Assembly (NCBI RefSeq): GCF_000725125.1
Contig: NZ_JFCB01000004.1
Location: 124,001 to 188,000 of the forward strand
Origin: Streptomyces toyocaensis
Lineage (GTDB): Bacteria > Actinomycetota > Actinomycetes > Streptomycetales > Streptomycetaceae
Direction: 5' to 3'
DNA length: 64,000 nt
The position numbers and the translations under genes were made by a program. The notes under the pieces were generated by a model. That model saw only the letters and a program-made list of their open reading frames with translations. It did no database searches and was not told the DNA's origin. Position 1 is the stretch's first letter. Each line of letters begins with the position of its first letter. Below are positions 26,411 through 35,474 of this stretch, piece by piece.

Positions 26411-27496
26411 TCACCGTCGTTCCGGCGCCGAGCACCGGGCCCTCGTGCGGGAGTCGAGCTGCTTGAGGAAGCGGGCCTGGTCCGCGGGGAACCCCTTGGC
26501 GTAGAGCTGTCGGGGCGCGAAGACCGCGGTCATCGTCAGGCGCCAGTCCGAACGCTCGATGTCGTGATCGACCAAGGAGTGGGTGGCGCCGGGGTAGTGC
26601 GCGACGCTCAGGGACGCCGCGGGAAGGAGCGACCGGTAGACGGCCTCGGTCTCTCCCACGTCCACGTTGACGTCATGGCCGGCCAGCACCAGAAGGAGCG
26701 GCGTGCCGCGCATCGCGCGCAGATCGGCGGTCGCGTCCGAGCGGTGGTTCTTGGTGATGAACCCCCATCGGGCCGCTGTCATGCCGCCCACGTCACCGAC
26801 CGCGGTCCGGTACTCGTCGAAGGACGCCCCCCGCTTCAGCAGGCGCAGGGTCGTCTCCCGCCGGCGCAGCGCCGCGGCCCTCTCCTGGCTGGTCGCACCG
26901 TCCCGGTCGAGTTCGGCGAGGAGGTTGTAGCGGCCCTGCCGGAGCCAGTTGACGGCCGGCGAGACGGCGATGACGAAGTGCAACCGCCGGTCCCGTGCGG
27001 CGGCCTTGGGCAGGACCCAGCCTGCCTGGCTCGCCCCCCACAGGCCGACGCGGCGGCCGTCGACGTCGGGGCGGTTGCGCGCCCAGGCCACGGCGGCCAG
27101 CGTCTCGTCGGCCCGGTCGCTCATACTCTGGTCGAGCCAGTTGCCCTGTGATCCCCCGATCCCGGGCTTGCTGAACGACAGCGAGGCGTACCCGGCGCGG
27201 GCGAAGGACTCCCACAGCGGCCGGTAGAACGTCTCGTGCGTCGCGTCGACCGGCCCGTCGCCATGGACGAACACCACCAGGCCGAACGGTCCCTCACCCT
27301 CCGCGGGCCGGGCGAGTACCCCTTCCAGCAGTTTTCCGTCGTGCCGCAGCGACACCTTTTCCTCGCGCAAGGCGTAGGTGTTCTGCCACGCCGCCACCCC
27401 GGCGAGGCCGCAGGCCGCCAGCAGCAGTCCCACAACCGTCCACACCACCCACCGCCGCCCGCGCCGCGTGGGCGTTCCCCGTGTCCGGAACACCAC
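26411..27496 (-). CDS. Membrane-anchored alpha/beta hydrolase
   Basis: A 361-residue protein with a basic N-terminus and a membrane helix at about 18-38 (possible uncleaved signal anchor), then an alpha/beta-hydrolase fold. It has the oxyanion strand VVFVHGDGP, nucleophile Ser156 in GASQAG, the acid probably in AGHDVNVDVGE and the His in ATHSLVDH. Such proteins are esterases or peptidase-like hydrolases; the substrate is unknown. It starts GTG 27496, with a second GTG immediately after, and is divergent from the acetyltransferase gene across an AT-rich promoter zone. Confidence 0.85.
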   Translation of the reverse strand: MVFRTRGTPTRRGRRWVVWTVVGLLLAACGLAGVAAWQNTYALREEKVSLRHDGKLLEGVLARPAEGEGPFGLVVFVHGDGPVDATHETFYRPLWESFARAGYASLSFSKPGIGGSQGNWLDQSMSDRADETLAAVAWARNRPDVDGRRVGLWGASQAGWVLPKAAARDRRLHFVIAVSPAVNWLRQGRYNLLAELDRDGATSQERAAALRRRETTLRLLKRGASFDEYRTAVGDVGGMTAARWGFITKNHRSDATADLRAMRGTPLLLVLAGHDVNVDVGETEAVYRSLLPAASLSVAHYPGATHSLVDHDIERSDWRLTMTAVFAPRQLYAKGFPADQARFLKQLDSRTRARCSAPERR

Positions 27497-27502
27497 GACC
27501 CC

Positions 27503-27562
27503 CAGAACTATCGCTTGAAAAACGGTCGTAGACAGAATGAACGTATTACTCTTGATAGTGCA
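27503..27562. promoter_or_regulatory. AT-rich divergent promoter region with inverted repeat
   Basis: The stretch is markedly more AT-rich than its surroundings. It contains ACTATC (27508-27513) and its complement GATAGT (27554-27559), 40 bp apart. It separates the hydrolase from the GNAT/PaaX-like pair. It may hold both promoters and an operator for the PaaX-like repressor. Confidence 0.35.
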
Positions 27563-27592
27563 AGGCGGTTCGTCGCCGGACGAGGGAGTGGC

Positions 27593-28252
27593 GTGGAGTC
27601 AACGACCAGCAGGACCCAAGGCGCGGACAACCGCCCGGTGGTGCACAGGGGGGTGCCCGAGGGCAGCGAGGAACGGGTGGCGGCCCTGTACTGGGAGGCC
27701 TTCGGCCGCAAGCTCGCCCCGGCGCTCGACCCGCCCTGTGCCGGGCGGTCGTTCATCGCGGCCCACCTCCACCGCGACCGGGGTGTCGTCGCGCTCGCCG
27801 CGGGCCGGGTGGTCGGCGTGGCCGGTTACCGGCTCGGGGACCGGGCGCTGACCGGTGGCGGTGTCAGGGACGTCCTGTCCGCCTACGGCTTCTTCCGCGG
27901 CCTTCCCCGGCTCGCGCTCCTCGCCCTGTTCGAACGCACGCCCGCGGCGGGGGAGCTGGTCATGGACGGCATCGCCGTCGACGCGGCGCACCGGGGCCAA
28001 GGTGTCGGCAGCCTCCTCCTGCGGGAGATCGTCGCCGTCGCCGCCGGCCACGGCTGCCGACGCATCCGCCTGGACGTCATCGACACCAACCCCCGGGCCA
28101 GGGCGCTGTACGAGCGGCACGGCTTCACCTCCCACCGCACCGAGCAGACCCCCTACCTGCGCAGTCTGATGGGTTTCGGGGCGGTCACCACCATGTACCG
28201 CCCTGTCACCGACGCGGACACGGACGCGACGAGGGGGCGGGAGGCGCGATGA
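27593..28252 (+). CDS. GNAT-family N-acetyltransferase
   Basis: A 219-residue acetyltransferase. The acetyl-CoA-binding motif A reads VDAAHRGQGVGSLLL and motif B region RALYERHGF is at the C-terminus. This is a typical GNAT fold, with about 40 extra N-terminal residues. The substrate is not predictable. GTG 27593 is preceded by GAGGGAG. The stop overlaps the start of the PaaX-like regulator gene (ATGA), so the two are coupled. Confidence 0.85.
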   Translation: MESTTSRTQGADNRPVVHRGVPEGSEERVAALYWEAFGRKLAPALDPPCAGRSFIAAHLHRDRGVVALAAGRVVGVAGYRLGDRALTGGGVRDVLSAYGFFRGLPRLALLALFERTPAAGELVMDGIAVDAAHRGQGVGSLLLREIVAVAAGHGCRRIRLDVIDTNPRARALYERHGFTSHRTEQTPYLRSLMGFGAVTTMYRPVTDADTDATRGREAR

Positions 28253-29154
28253 ACACCACCGCCCCCGACAGGGTCGACCGGCCCGAGATCCCGACCCGGT
28301 TGGTCGTCCACGCCCTGGTCCGCGAGGACGGCACCGTCGACGCCGGCGAACTCTACGACGTCGCCGGCCTGCTCGGCATGAGTGACCAGCAGGTCCGGCT
28401 CTGCGTCAAACGGTTGGTCGCCGAAGGCCGGTTCACGCAGGAAGGCCGCGGCCGCAAGGCCACGCTGCACGCCGTGGCCGACGTGACGGGATCCCTGGCA
28501 CCCGACGCCGCCTACGTCCGCCATGCCTACCGGCAGGACGCCGGACTCGCCTCGTGGGACGGCACATGGCACCTGTTCGCCTTCGCCGTTCCCGAGTCGC
28601 GCCGCACCGCCCGCGACGCCCTGCGGGAGCACCTCCTCCATCTCGGCGCCGCACCCGTCCAAAGCGGCCTGTACGCCAGCGCCAACCCCATCGCCGAGTT
28701 CGTCGACGCACAGGCGCGGCACCTCGGCGTCCTCGGTACCCTCACCCGTTTCACCACCACCGACCTGCGGATCGGCGACATCACCGATCCGCGGGCCCTG
28801 GCCGCCGCACTGTGGCCACTCACCGGGATCGCCGGGCGGTACGACCACCTTGCCGCCTTCGCCGAGGGCTGCCTGGCCGGGCTCACCGAGGAGCCCGACC
28901 CGTCGGACGCCCGGCGGCTCACCGCTGCCGTCGAACTCGCCGCCCGTTTCGCCGCAGCGATGCGATCCGATCCCCTCCTGCCACCGGAACTGCTGCCACA
29001 ACCCTGGCCCGGGATCCGCGCCCGTCACCTCGCCGCAGACTGCTGGAAGCGACTGCGGCAAGGTGCCCGCGCAGACGGCACTCCCGCCCTCCGCCTCTTC
29101 GCTCTCTACTCCGACGCGCTGCGCCCCGCGGACGGCCGGCCGCGCGCGAAGTGA
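28249..29154 (+). CDS. PaaX-family transcriptional regulator
   Basis: A 301-residue PaaX-like repressor. It has an N-terminal winged helix (residues 15-75), a middle domain with SWDGTWHLFAFAVPESRR, and a C-terminal region with the FAEGCL...SDARRLTAAVELA helix. PaaX represses phenylacetate catabolism in other bacteria, but no paa genes are here. A role in its own operon is more likely. It is translationally coupled to the GNAT gene. Confidence 0.83.
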   Translation: MNTTAPDRVDRPEIPTRLVVHALVREDGTVDAGELYDVAGLLGMSDQQVRLCVKRLVAEGRFTQEGRGRKATLHAVADVTGSLAPDAAYVRHAYRQDAGLASWDGTWHLFAFAVPESRRTARDALREHLLHLGAAPVQSGLYASANPIAEFVDAQARHLGVLGTLTRFTTTDLRIGDITDPRALAAALWPLTGIAGRYDHLAAFAEGCLAGLTEEPDPSDARRLTAAVELAARFAAAMRSDPLLPPELLPQPWPGIRARHLAADCWKRLRQGARADGTPALRLFALYSDALRPADGRPRAK

Positions 29155-29392
29155 TCACGGCTGCTCCAGCGCGGCGAGTGCCGCACCGGAGAGCTCCCCG
29201 CAGGAGCACGGTGGCGCCCGCCCGATCGGCAGGCGCGGAAGCCCGCTCGCCGGGTACTCCACTCTTCCGCGACGGCTCACGAGGTCGCATCGGCGGGACG
29301 CCGGTGCGGGAGTCCGACGCGGCGCCGGTTCCACGGCACCGTACGGGGGCCGCCCGGTACCGACGCACCCGCACGGCTGGTGAGGAGGATCG

Positions 29393-30406
29393 ATGAACGG
29401 GACGACACGGCGGACGGTCGTGGTGACCGGGGCGAGCGCGGGGATCGGGCGGGCGACCGCCACGATGTTCGCCGCACGCGGTGACAGGGTGGCGCTGCTG
29501 GCCCGGGGCCGGGCCGGACTCGACGCGGCCGCGGCCGACGTCCGGGCGGCCGGGGGACAGGCGCTGCCTCTCGTCACGGACATGGCGGAGTGGGACCAGG
29601 TGGAGGAAGCCGCCCGCCGCGTCGAGGAGGAGTTCGGTCCGGTCGACGTCTGGGTGAACAACGCCTTCAGCGCGGCCTTCGGCAGGTTCACCGACGTTCC
29701 CCCCGAGGAATTCCTGCAGGCCACGAGGTCGACGTACCTCGGCTACGTGCACGGCACCCGGGCGGCGCTGGACCGCATGGTGCCCCGGGACCACGGCGCC
29801 GTCGTGCAGGTCGGCTCCGCGCTCGCCTACCGCGGCATTCCGCTGCAGAGCGCGTACTGCGGAGCCAAGCACGCCATCCAGGGCTTCACCGAATCGGTGC
29901 GCTGCGAACTGCTGCACGACGAGTCGGCGGTACGCGTCACCATGGTGCAGATGCCGGCTGTCAACACTCCGCAGTTCACCTGGCTGCGCACCCACCTGCC
30001 GCGCCACGCCCGGCCGGTGCCGCCGATCTACCAGCCCGAGCTCGCCGCCCGGGCCGTGCTGCGCGCCGCGGACCACCCGCAGCGACGTGAGTACTGGGTG
30101 GGGACGTCCACGGCGCTGACCCTGCTGGCCAATGCCGTCGTACCCGGGGTGCTCGACCGCTATCTGGCGCGCACCGGCTTCGGCTCGCAGCAGACCGACG
30201 CCCATCCGCAGCCCGGAGGGCACGGCAACCTCTTCGCACCGTCGGACGAGAAGGAGGACTACGGCGCACACGGCGTGTTCGACGACCAGGCGCACGCCTT
30301 CGACCCGCAGGTGTGGGCGAGCCGTCATCACGCGGGCAAGGCGGTGGCCGCCGCGGGCCTCGTCGGCGCGGGGTACGCGCTGCTGCGTCGCCGTGCGGCG
30401 GGGTGA
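29393..30406 (+). CDS. Short-chain dehydrogenase/reductase with C-terminal membrane tail
   Basis: A 337-residue SDR. The NAD(P)-binding motif is TGASAGIG (12-19), followed by the structural VNNAF, and the catalytic triad is Ser142, Tyr155, Lys159. The core is about 250 residues. The extra 85-residue tail includes an Asp/Gly/His-rich linker and a hydrophobic Ala-rich segment ending in three Arg, which could anchor it to membrane. Substrate unknown. ATG 29393 has GAGGAGG just upstream. The 238 bp before it hold no gene I can support. Confidence 0.88.
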   Translation: MNGTTRRTVVVTGASAGIGRATATMFAARGDRVALLARGRAGLDAAAADVRAAGGQALPLVTDMAEWDQVEEAARRVEEEFGPVDVWVNNAFSAAFGRFTDVPPEEFLQATRSTYLGYVHGTRAALDRMVPRDHGAVVQVGSALAYRGIPLQSAYCGAKHAIQGFTESVRCELLHDESAVRVTMVQMPAVNTPQFTWLRTHLPRHARPVPPIYQPELAARAVLRAADHPQRREYWVGTSTALTLLANAVVPGVLDRYLARTGFGSQQTDAHPQPGGHGNLFAPSDEKEDYGAHGVFDDQAHAFDPQVWASRHHAGKAVAAAGLVGAGYALLRRRAAG

Positions 30407-30421
30407 GCGGCCCGGAGACCG

Positions 30422-30447
30422 GTTTGCGGGAGCGGCGCCGTGGATAC
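30422..30447 (+). promoter_or_regulatory. Candidate SigB-like promoter of the FAD/Fe-S dehydrogenase
   Basis: GTTT (30422-30425) and GGATAC (30442-30447) are 16 bp apart. The Streptomyces SigB stress consensus is roughly GNNT-N14-16-GGGTAY, so there is one mismatch. It is 118 bp before the start codon. Confidence 0.3.
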
Positions 30448-30564
30448 ACGGTCGACGCATCCCGGACGGCGCGGCGGTGAGGACAAAGACGCCCACGGGA
30501 CGCGGCGGGCGCGGTGGGGATGTCATCGCGGCGCTGACCATCGACCACCGGGAGGTCGAAGAGA

Positions 30565-33500
30565 GTGTCGTCCATGCAACCGGTCGATCTGCCCCTTCCC
30601 GTCGTCAGGCGCCCGCGGCCGCCGGCGGACGTGGGTTCTCTGGAGCGTGACCTGCGCGCCCGCGTCGACGGGGAGGTCCGGTTCGACGCGGGTACGCGTG
30701 CGGCGTACTCGACGGACGGCTCCAACTACCGGCAGGTGCCGATCGGGGTGGTCGTGCCGCGGACGGTGGAAGCGGCCGTCGAGGCGGTGGCGGTCTGCCG
30801 GGAGCACGGGGCACCGCTGCTGTCCCGCGGCGGCGGCACCAGCCTGGCCGGCGAGTGCTGCAACACCGCGGTGGTGGTGGACTGGAGCAAGTACGGCAAC
30901 CGGCTGCTGTCGGTGGACCCGGAGAACCGGCGCTGCGTGGTCGAGCCGGGCATCGTCCTGGACGACCTGAACCGGCAGCTCGCCGGGTACGGGCTCATGT
31001 ACGGGCCCAAACCGGCCACCCACCCGAACTGCACCCTCGGCGGGATGATCGGCAACAACTCCTGCGGGTCGACGGCCCAGGCCTACGGCAAGGTCGTCGA
31101 CAACCTGCACCGCCTTGAGGTCCTCACCTATGACGGGGTGCGGATGTGGGTGGGACGGACCGGCGACGCCGAACTCGAGCGGCTGACCGCCGCAGAGGGG
31201 CGTCAGGCGGAGCTCTACCGGGGCCTGGTGGCCCTGCGGGACCGGTACGCGGGGCTGGTGCGCGAGCGCTATCCCGACATCCCGCGCCGGGTGTCCGGCT
31301 ACAACCTCGACTCGCTGCTGCCCGAGCACGGGTTCGACGTCGCCGGCCTGCTGACCGGCTCCGAGTCCACGCTGGTGACCGTCCTGCGCGCGGAACTGGA
31401 ACTCGTACCCGTACCGGAGCACACCTCTCTGGTCGTGCTCGGCTACGAGGACATCTGCCGGGCGGCCGACCATGTGCCGGCGGTCCTCGAACACGAGCCG
31501 GCCGCCCTGGAGGGCGTGGACCACCAACTGGTCCACTTCCAGCAGGTCAAACACCTCAACCCGGACGCCCTCAAGGAGCTGCCCGGGGGCCGGGCCTACC
31601 TGATGGTGCAGCTCGTCGGTGACACGCGCGAGGAGGTCGAGGACAAGGCACGGGCGCTGATCGACGCCAAGCCGGACGACGTCGACCACACCTGGTACGA
31701 GGACGAGCAGCACGTGCACGAGCTGTGGCTGGTCCGCGAGTCCGGTCTCGGAGCCACCGCGCACGTGCCCGGCGAACCGGACACCTGGGAGGGCTGGGAG
31801 GACTCGGCGGTCCCGGTCGACCGCCTCGGCGACTACCTGCGCGACCTCAAGCGGCTCTACGAGGAGTTCGGCTACGGTCACCCGTCCGTGTACGGGCATT
31901 TCGGCCACGGCTGCGTCCACACCCGCATCCCCTTCGACCTGGAGTCCGAAGAGGGCATCGCCCGGATGCGGGCCTTCGTGGAGAAGGCCGCCGATCTGGT
32001 CGTGTCCTACGGCGGATCGCTGTCCGGCGAGCACGGCGACGGCCAGTCCCGGGGCGAGCTGCTGGTGAAGATGTTCGGGCCGGAGCTGATCGAGGGCTTC
32101 GAGCGGCTGAAGGGCCTGTTCGACCCGGGGAACCGCATGAACCCCGGCAAGATCGTCCTGCCCCACCGTCTCGACGAGGACCTGCGACTGGGTGCGGACC
32201 ATCTCCCCTGGGAACCGGAGACCGTCTTCTCCTTCCCGCACGACGGAGGCAGGTTCAGCCGGGCCGCCGCCCGCTGCGTCGGAGTGGGCAAGTGCCGCTC
32301 CTCCGAGGGCGGCGTCATGTGCCCCAGCTACCGGGCCACCCGCGAGGAGGAACACTCCACCCGCGGCCGCGCCCGCCTGCTCTTCGAGATGGTCAACAAC
32401 GACAGCGACTCACCGGTCACCGACGGCTGGCGGTCCGACGAGGTGAACGACGCGCTCGACCTGTGCCTGGCTTGCAAGGGCTGCAAGACGGACTGCCCGG
32501 TCAACGTGGACATGGCCACCTACAAGGCGGAGTTCCTGCACCACCACTACAAGGGACGGCTGCGGCCCCTCGCGCACTACTCCATGGGCTGGCTGCCCGC
32601 GCTCGCGCGAGGAGCAGCTCTCGCACCGCGCACCGTGAACGCGTTGACGTCGGTGCCCTGGGTGGCCCGCGTGGTCAAGGCACTCGGCGGCGTCGCCCCG
32701 GAGCGCGACGTGCCCCTCTTCGCCGAACAGCGCTTCACGGACTGGTGGCGTGAGCGGGGAGGGACGCGCGGTGCGGGACACCGGGGCGAGGTCGTCGTCT
32801 GGCCCGACACGTTCACCGACCACTTCCACCCGGCGGTCGGCAGGGCCGCCGTCGAGGTCCTGGAAGCGGCCGGCTTCCGGGTCAAGGTGCCCGAGGCGGC
32901 CGTGTGCTGCGGGCTGACCTGGATCTCCACCGGGCAGCTGAACGTCGCCGGGCGGGTCCTCGGGCACACGATCGACGTGCTGCGCGAGGACCTGCGCCGC
33001 GGCACGCCCGTGGTCGGCCTGGAGCCGAGCTGCACGGCCGTCTTCCGCGCGGACGCGGCCGAGCTCCTGCCCAAGGACCCTGACGTCGAACGGTTGCGCG
33101 AGCAGACCCGCACGCTGGCCGAACTCCTCGTCGAGCGGGCCGGGGACTGGCAGCCGCCCCGCGTCGACGCACGCGCCGTGGTCCAGCGCCACTGCCACCA
33201 GTACGCCGTCATGGGTTTCGACGCCGACCGAAAGATCCTGGAACGCGCCGGGGTGGACGCCGACGTCCTGGACGCCGGCTGCTGCGGACTCGCCGGCAAC
33301 TTCGGTTTCGAGAAGGGCCACTACGACGTCTCCATGGCGTGCGCGGAGGCGGGACTGCTGCCCGCCGTGCGCGACGCGGACGACGCGACGCTGGTGCTCG
33401 CGGACGGCTTCAGCTGCCGCACCCAGGTCGACCAGGCCGGCACCGGACGCAGTCCCCTGCACCTGGCGGAAGTGCTGGCGGCCGGGCTGACGGGCCGGGA

Positions 33501-33624
33501 GGCCGTGCCCGACCGGCCCGGGGCCCCGGGGGCCCGTGCTCTGCTGCCACCGGGCGTCGCCGGTGCGGCCGCGGGGGCGCTGGCGGTGTGGTGCTCGCGC
33601 CGTGCGCGCCGTCTCCGGCGATGA
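30565..33624 (+). CDS. FAD-linked oxidase fused to Fe-S/CCG domains (D-2-hydroxyacid dehydrogenase type)
   Basis: A 1019-residue flavoprotein. It has an FAD_binding_4 domain (about 45-270, including SRGGGTSLAGE) and an FAD-oxidase C-terminal domain (about 285-540, ending PGNRMNPGK). An iron-sulfur domain follows, with clusters starting at Cys571 (CVGVGKC) and Cys634 (CLACKGCKTDCP). A cysteine-rich CCG region (AVCCGL, HCHQYA, GCCGLAGNFG) and a short basic hydrophobic tail close the protein. This is the glycolate oxidase GlcD-GlcF fusion type and probably oxidises a D-2-hydroxyacid such as D-lactate or 2-hydroxyglutarate into the quinone pool. GTG 30565 was kept; ATG 30574 is possible. Confidence 0.88.
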   Translation: MSSMQPVDLPLPVVRRPRPPADVGSLERDLRARVDGEVRFDAGTRAAYSTDGSNYRQVPIGVVVPRTVEAAVEAVAVCREHGAPLLSRGGGTSLAGECCNTAVVVDWSKYGNRLLSVDPENRRCVVEPGIVLDDLNRQLAGYGLMYGPKPATHPNCTLGGMIGNNSCGSTAQAYGKVVDNLHRLEVLTYDGVRMWVGRTGDAELERLTAAEGRQAELYRGLVALRDRYAGLVRERYPDIPRRVSGYNLDSLLPEHGFDVAGLLTGSESTLVTVLRAELELVPVPEHTSLVVLGYEDICRAADHVPAVLEHEPAALEGVDHQLVHFQQVKHLNPDALKELPGGRAYLMVQLVGDTREEVEDKARALIDAKPDDVDHTWYEDEQHVHELWLVRESGLGATAHVPGEPDTWEGWEDSAVPVDRLGDYLRDLKRLYEEFGYGHPSVYGHFGHGCVHTRIPFDLESEEGIARMRAFVEKAADLVVSYGGSLSGEHGDGQSRGELLVKMFGPELIEGFERLKGLFDPGNRMNPGKIVLPHRLDEDLRLGADHLPWEPETVFSFPHDGGRFSRAAARCVGVGKCRSSEGGVMCPSYRATREEEHSTRGRARLLFEMVNNDSDSPVTDGWRSDEVNDALDLCLACKGCKTDCPVNVDMATYKAEFLHHHYKGRLRPLAHYSMGWLPALARGAALAPRTVNALTSVPWVARVVKALGGVAPERDVPLFAEQRFTDWWRERGGTRGAGHRGEVVVWPDTFTDHFHPAVGRAAVEVLEAAGFRVKVPEAAVCCGLTWISTGQLNVAGRVLGHTIDVLREDLRRGTPVVGLEPSCTAVFRADAAELLPKDPDVERLREQTRTLAELLVERAGDWQPPRVDARAVVQRHCHQYAVMGFDADRKILERAGVDADVLDAGCCGLAGNFGFEKGHYDVSMACAEAGLLPAVRDADDATLVLADGFSCRTQVDQAGTGRSPLHLAEVLAAGLTGREAVPDRPGAPGARALLPPGVAGAAAGALAVWCSRRARRLRR

Positions 33625-33680
33625 GTGTGCCTCACCCCCTCCCGGCGGGGCGCGCGACGTCGGCGGATACGCCGCGACGT

Positions 33681-35474
33681 TCACCAGCCGGTGGACGGGA
33701 ACGCGTCCGGAGCACTGCCGAACCGCGCGGAGCACTCCAACAGCAGGGCGTGGACGAACCCCTGGGGCACGTTGCCCCGCAGCTGACGCTGCGCCACGTC
33801 GTACTCCTCGGCGAACAGTCCGGTGGGACCGCACGCCGAGCGGGTCCGCTCGAACCACCGCGCCGCCTCGGTGTGCAGGCCCTGCGCGTGGGCGGCCAGC
33901 GCCATCGTGAAGCCGCACAGCAGGAACGCGCCCTCGGCATCGCCCAGTGGCTCGTCCCCGTGCCGGAAACGGTAGACGTAACCGTCCGCCGCCAGTCGGC
34001 GCACCACCTGTGAGCGGGTGAGGGAGAGGCTGGGATCGGTGCGCGGCACCGCCCCGCGGGCCAACGGCAGCAGAAGGGCCGCCTCCGGCCCGGTGTCGTC
34101 GTCGGCGCGCTGCCAGTGACCGCCGGGATGGACGCAACGCGACCTGGTGGCGTCCAGGATGCGATCGGCCAGGCGTGACCAGTCCGCCGACGCGGGTGTG
34201 CGCAGCTCCCGTGACAGGTCGCGCAGGCCGACGACACAGCAGAGACGGGAGTGGGTCCACCAGCGGTCCTCCAGCTCCCACAGTCCTGCATCGGGCCGCG
34301 TCCAACGGTCCGCGACGGCTTCGGCGGCCAGGGCGGCGGCTTCGGCCGCCCGGGTGTCCAGGACGCCGTGGCGGGCGGCTGCGGCGAACAGCTGGAGTGC
34401 CTCCCCGAAGACGTCGAGCTGGAACTGGCGGCCCGCGCGGTTGCCGGTCCGGTCGCCGCCGCCCGGGTAGCCGACGAACGGCAGGCGGCGTTCCGGTGGC
34501 AGCGGGCCCCCGTCCACCGTGTAGGCGGGACGCAGTGCGATGCCGTCCTCCAGGACGCGGTCCGCGACGAAGCGGACCGCCCGGTCCAGCAACGGGTGCG
34601 GGCCGTGTGCGGCGACCGCGATGCCGGCATAGCACTGGTCGCGGACCCAGGCGAACCGGTAGTCGTAGTCGCGTCCGGTGTCGGCGCGTTCGGGCAGCGA
34701 GGTCGTGGCCGCTGCGACCATGCCCCCCGCGGTACTGGTCAGTCCGTTCAGCACCGCGTACGCCATGCGGGTGTCGCGCGGGGCGGCGGTGTCCGAGCAG
34801 TCCGGCACGACCTGCTTCCACCACCGTTCGGTGGCGTTCCACAGGGAGCGCGGGTCGAGAGGAGCGTTCTGCGGTTCCGTGGCCAGTTCCAGGACCAGGT
34901 CGTGGGTACCGCCCTCCGGCAGGCGCAGCCTGGCGTGCAGGCCGCCGTCGGGGCCGGGACGGGCGTCCTGCGCTCCGGTGAGCCTCACCTGCAGGGAGCC
35001 GGTGAGCGCCCGCCAGGTGCCGCCGTCGTGCCGGACCCGCGTCATGGGGCACTGCCCGTAGCCGGCGCGCGCGTCGAGCTCGACGTCGACGAGGGCGTCG
35101 CCGCGTACGGCGCGGATCTGCCGCAGCAGCACCACGCGCCGGGGGTCGGTGGGGACCGCCAGGGCCTCACGGCAGGAGACGATCCCGCCGGCGGTGACCC
35201 ACCGGCTGACGCGGATGAGCGTGCCGTCCTCGTAGTAGCCACCCCACACGTTCCACCGGTCGGCGGGGCGGACGCTGTAGCGGCCGGGCCCGCCGAGGAG
35301 TCCGCTGAAGACGGCCCCGTCGTGCCAGGCGGGCGCGCACAGCCAGGCGATCCCCCCGCGCGGATCGATGAGCGCCCCGCGCTCTCCGTCGGCGATCAGG
35401 GCGTAGTCGCGCAGTGTCCACGGGCTGTCCGCCGGGGTCGGCGCCGCATCGTCGGTCGTGCCGGGCCGGGTCAT
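33681..35474 (-). CDS. Glycoside hydrolase family 15 protein (glucoamylase/trehalase-like)
   Basis: A 597-residue protein. An N-terminal beta-sandwich (residues 1-230) is followed by the (alpha/alpha)6 barrel with YDYRFAWVRDQCYAG and QFQLDVFGEALQ, hallmarks of bacterial GH15. Close relatives hydrolyse trehalose or maltodextrins; the substrate here is uncertain. The ATG at 35474 overlaps the stop of the enolase-superfamily gene (ATGA), making it the third gene of a coupled operon. It is convergent with the FAD/Fe-S gene. Confidence 0.87.
   Translation of the reverse strand: MTRPGTTDDAAPTPADSPWTLRDYALIADGERGALIDPRGGIAWLCAPAWHDGAVFSGLLGGPGRYSVRPADRWNVWGGYYEDGTLIRVSRWVTAGGIVSCREALAVPTDPRRVVLLRQIRAVRGDALVDVELDARAGYGQCPMTRVRHDGGTWRALTGSLQVRLTGAQDARPGPDGGLHARLRLPEGGTHDLVLELATEPQNAPLDPRSLWNATERWWKQVVPDCSDTAAPRDTRMAYAVLNGLTSTAGGMVAAATTSLPERADTGRDYDYRFAWVRDQCYAGIAVAAHGPHPLLDRAVRFVADRVLEDGIALRPAYTVDGGPLPPERRLPFVGYPGGGDRTGNRAGRQFQLDVFGEALQLFAAAARHGVLDTRAAEAAALAAEAVADRWTRPDAGLWELEDRWWTHSRLCCVVGLRDLSRELRTPASADWSRLADRILDATRSRCVHPGGHWQRADDDTGPEAALLLPLARGAVPRTDPSLSLTRSQVVRRLAADGYVYRFRHGDEPLGDAEGAFLLCGFTMALAAHAQGLHTEAARWFERTRSACGPTGLFAEEYDVAQRQLRGNVPQGFVHALLLECSARFGSAPDAFPSTGW

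Noticed and set aside
32410..35052. 880-codon minus-strand frame
   Set aside because: Covers the FAD/Fe-S gene on its antisense strand and an alternative frame of GH15; both true genes have clear motifs.
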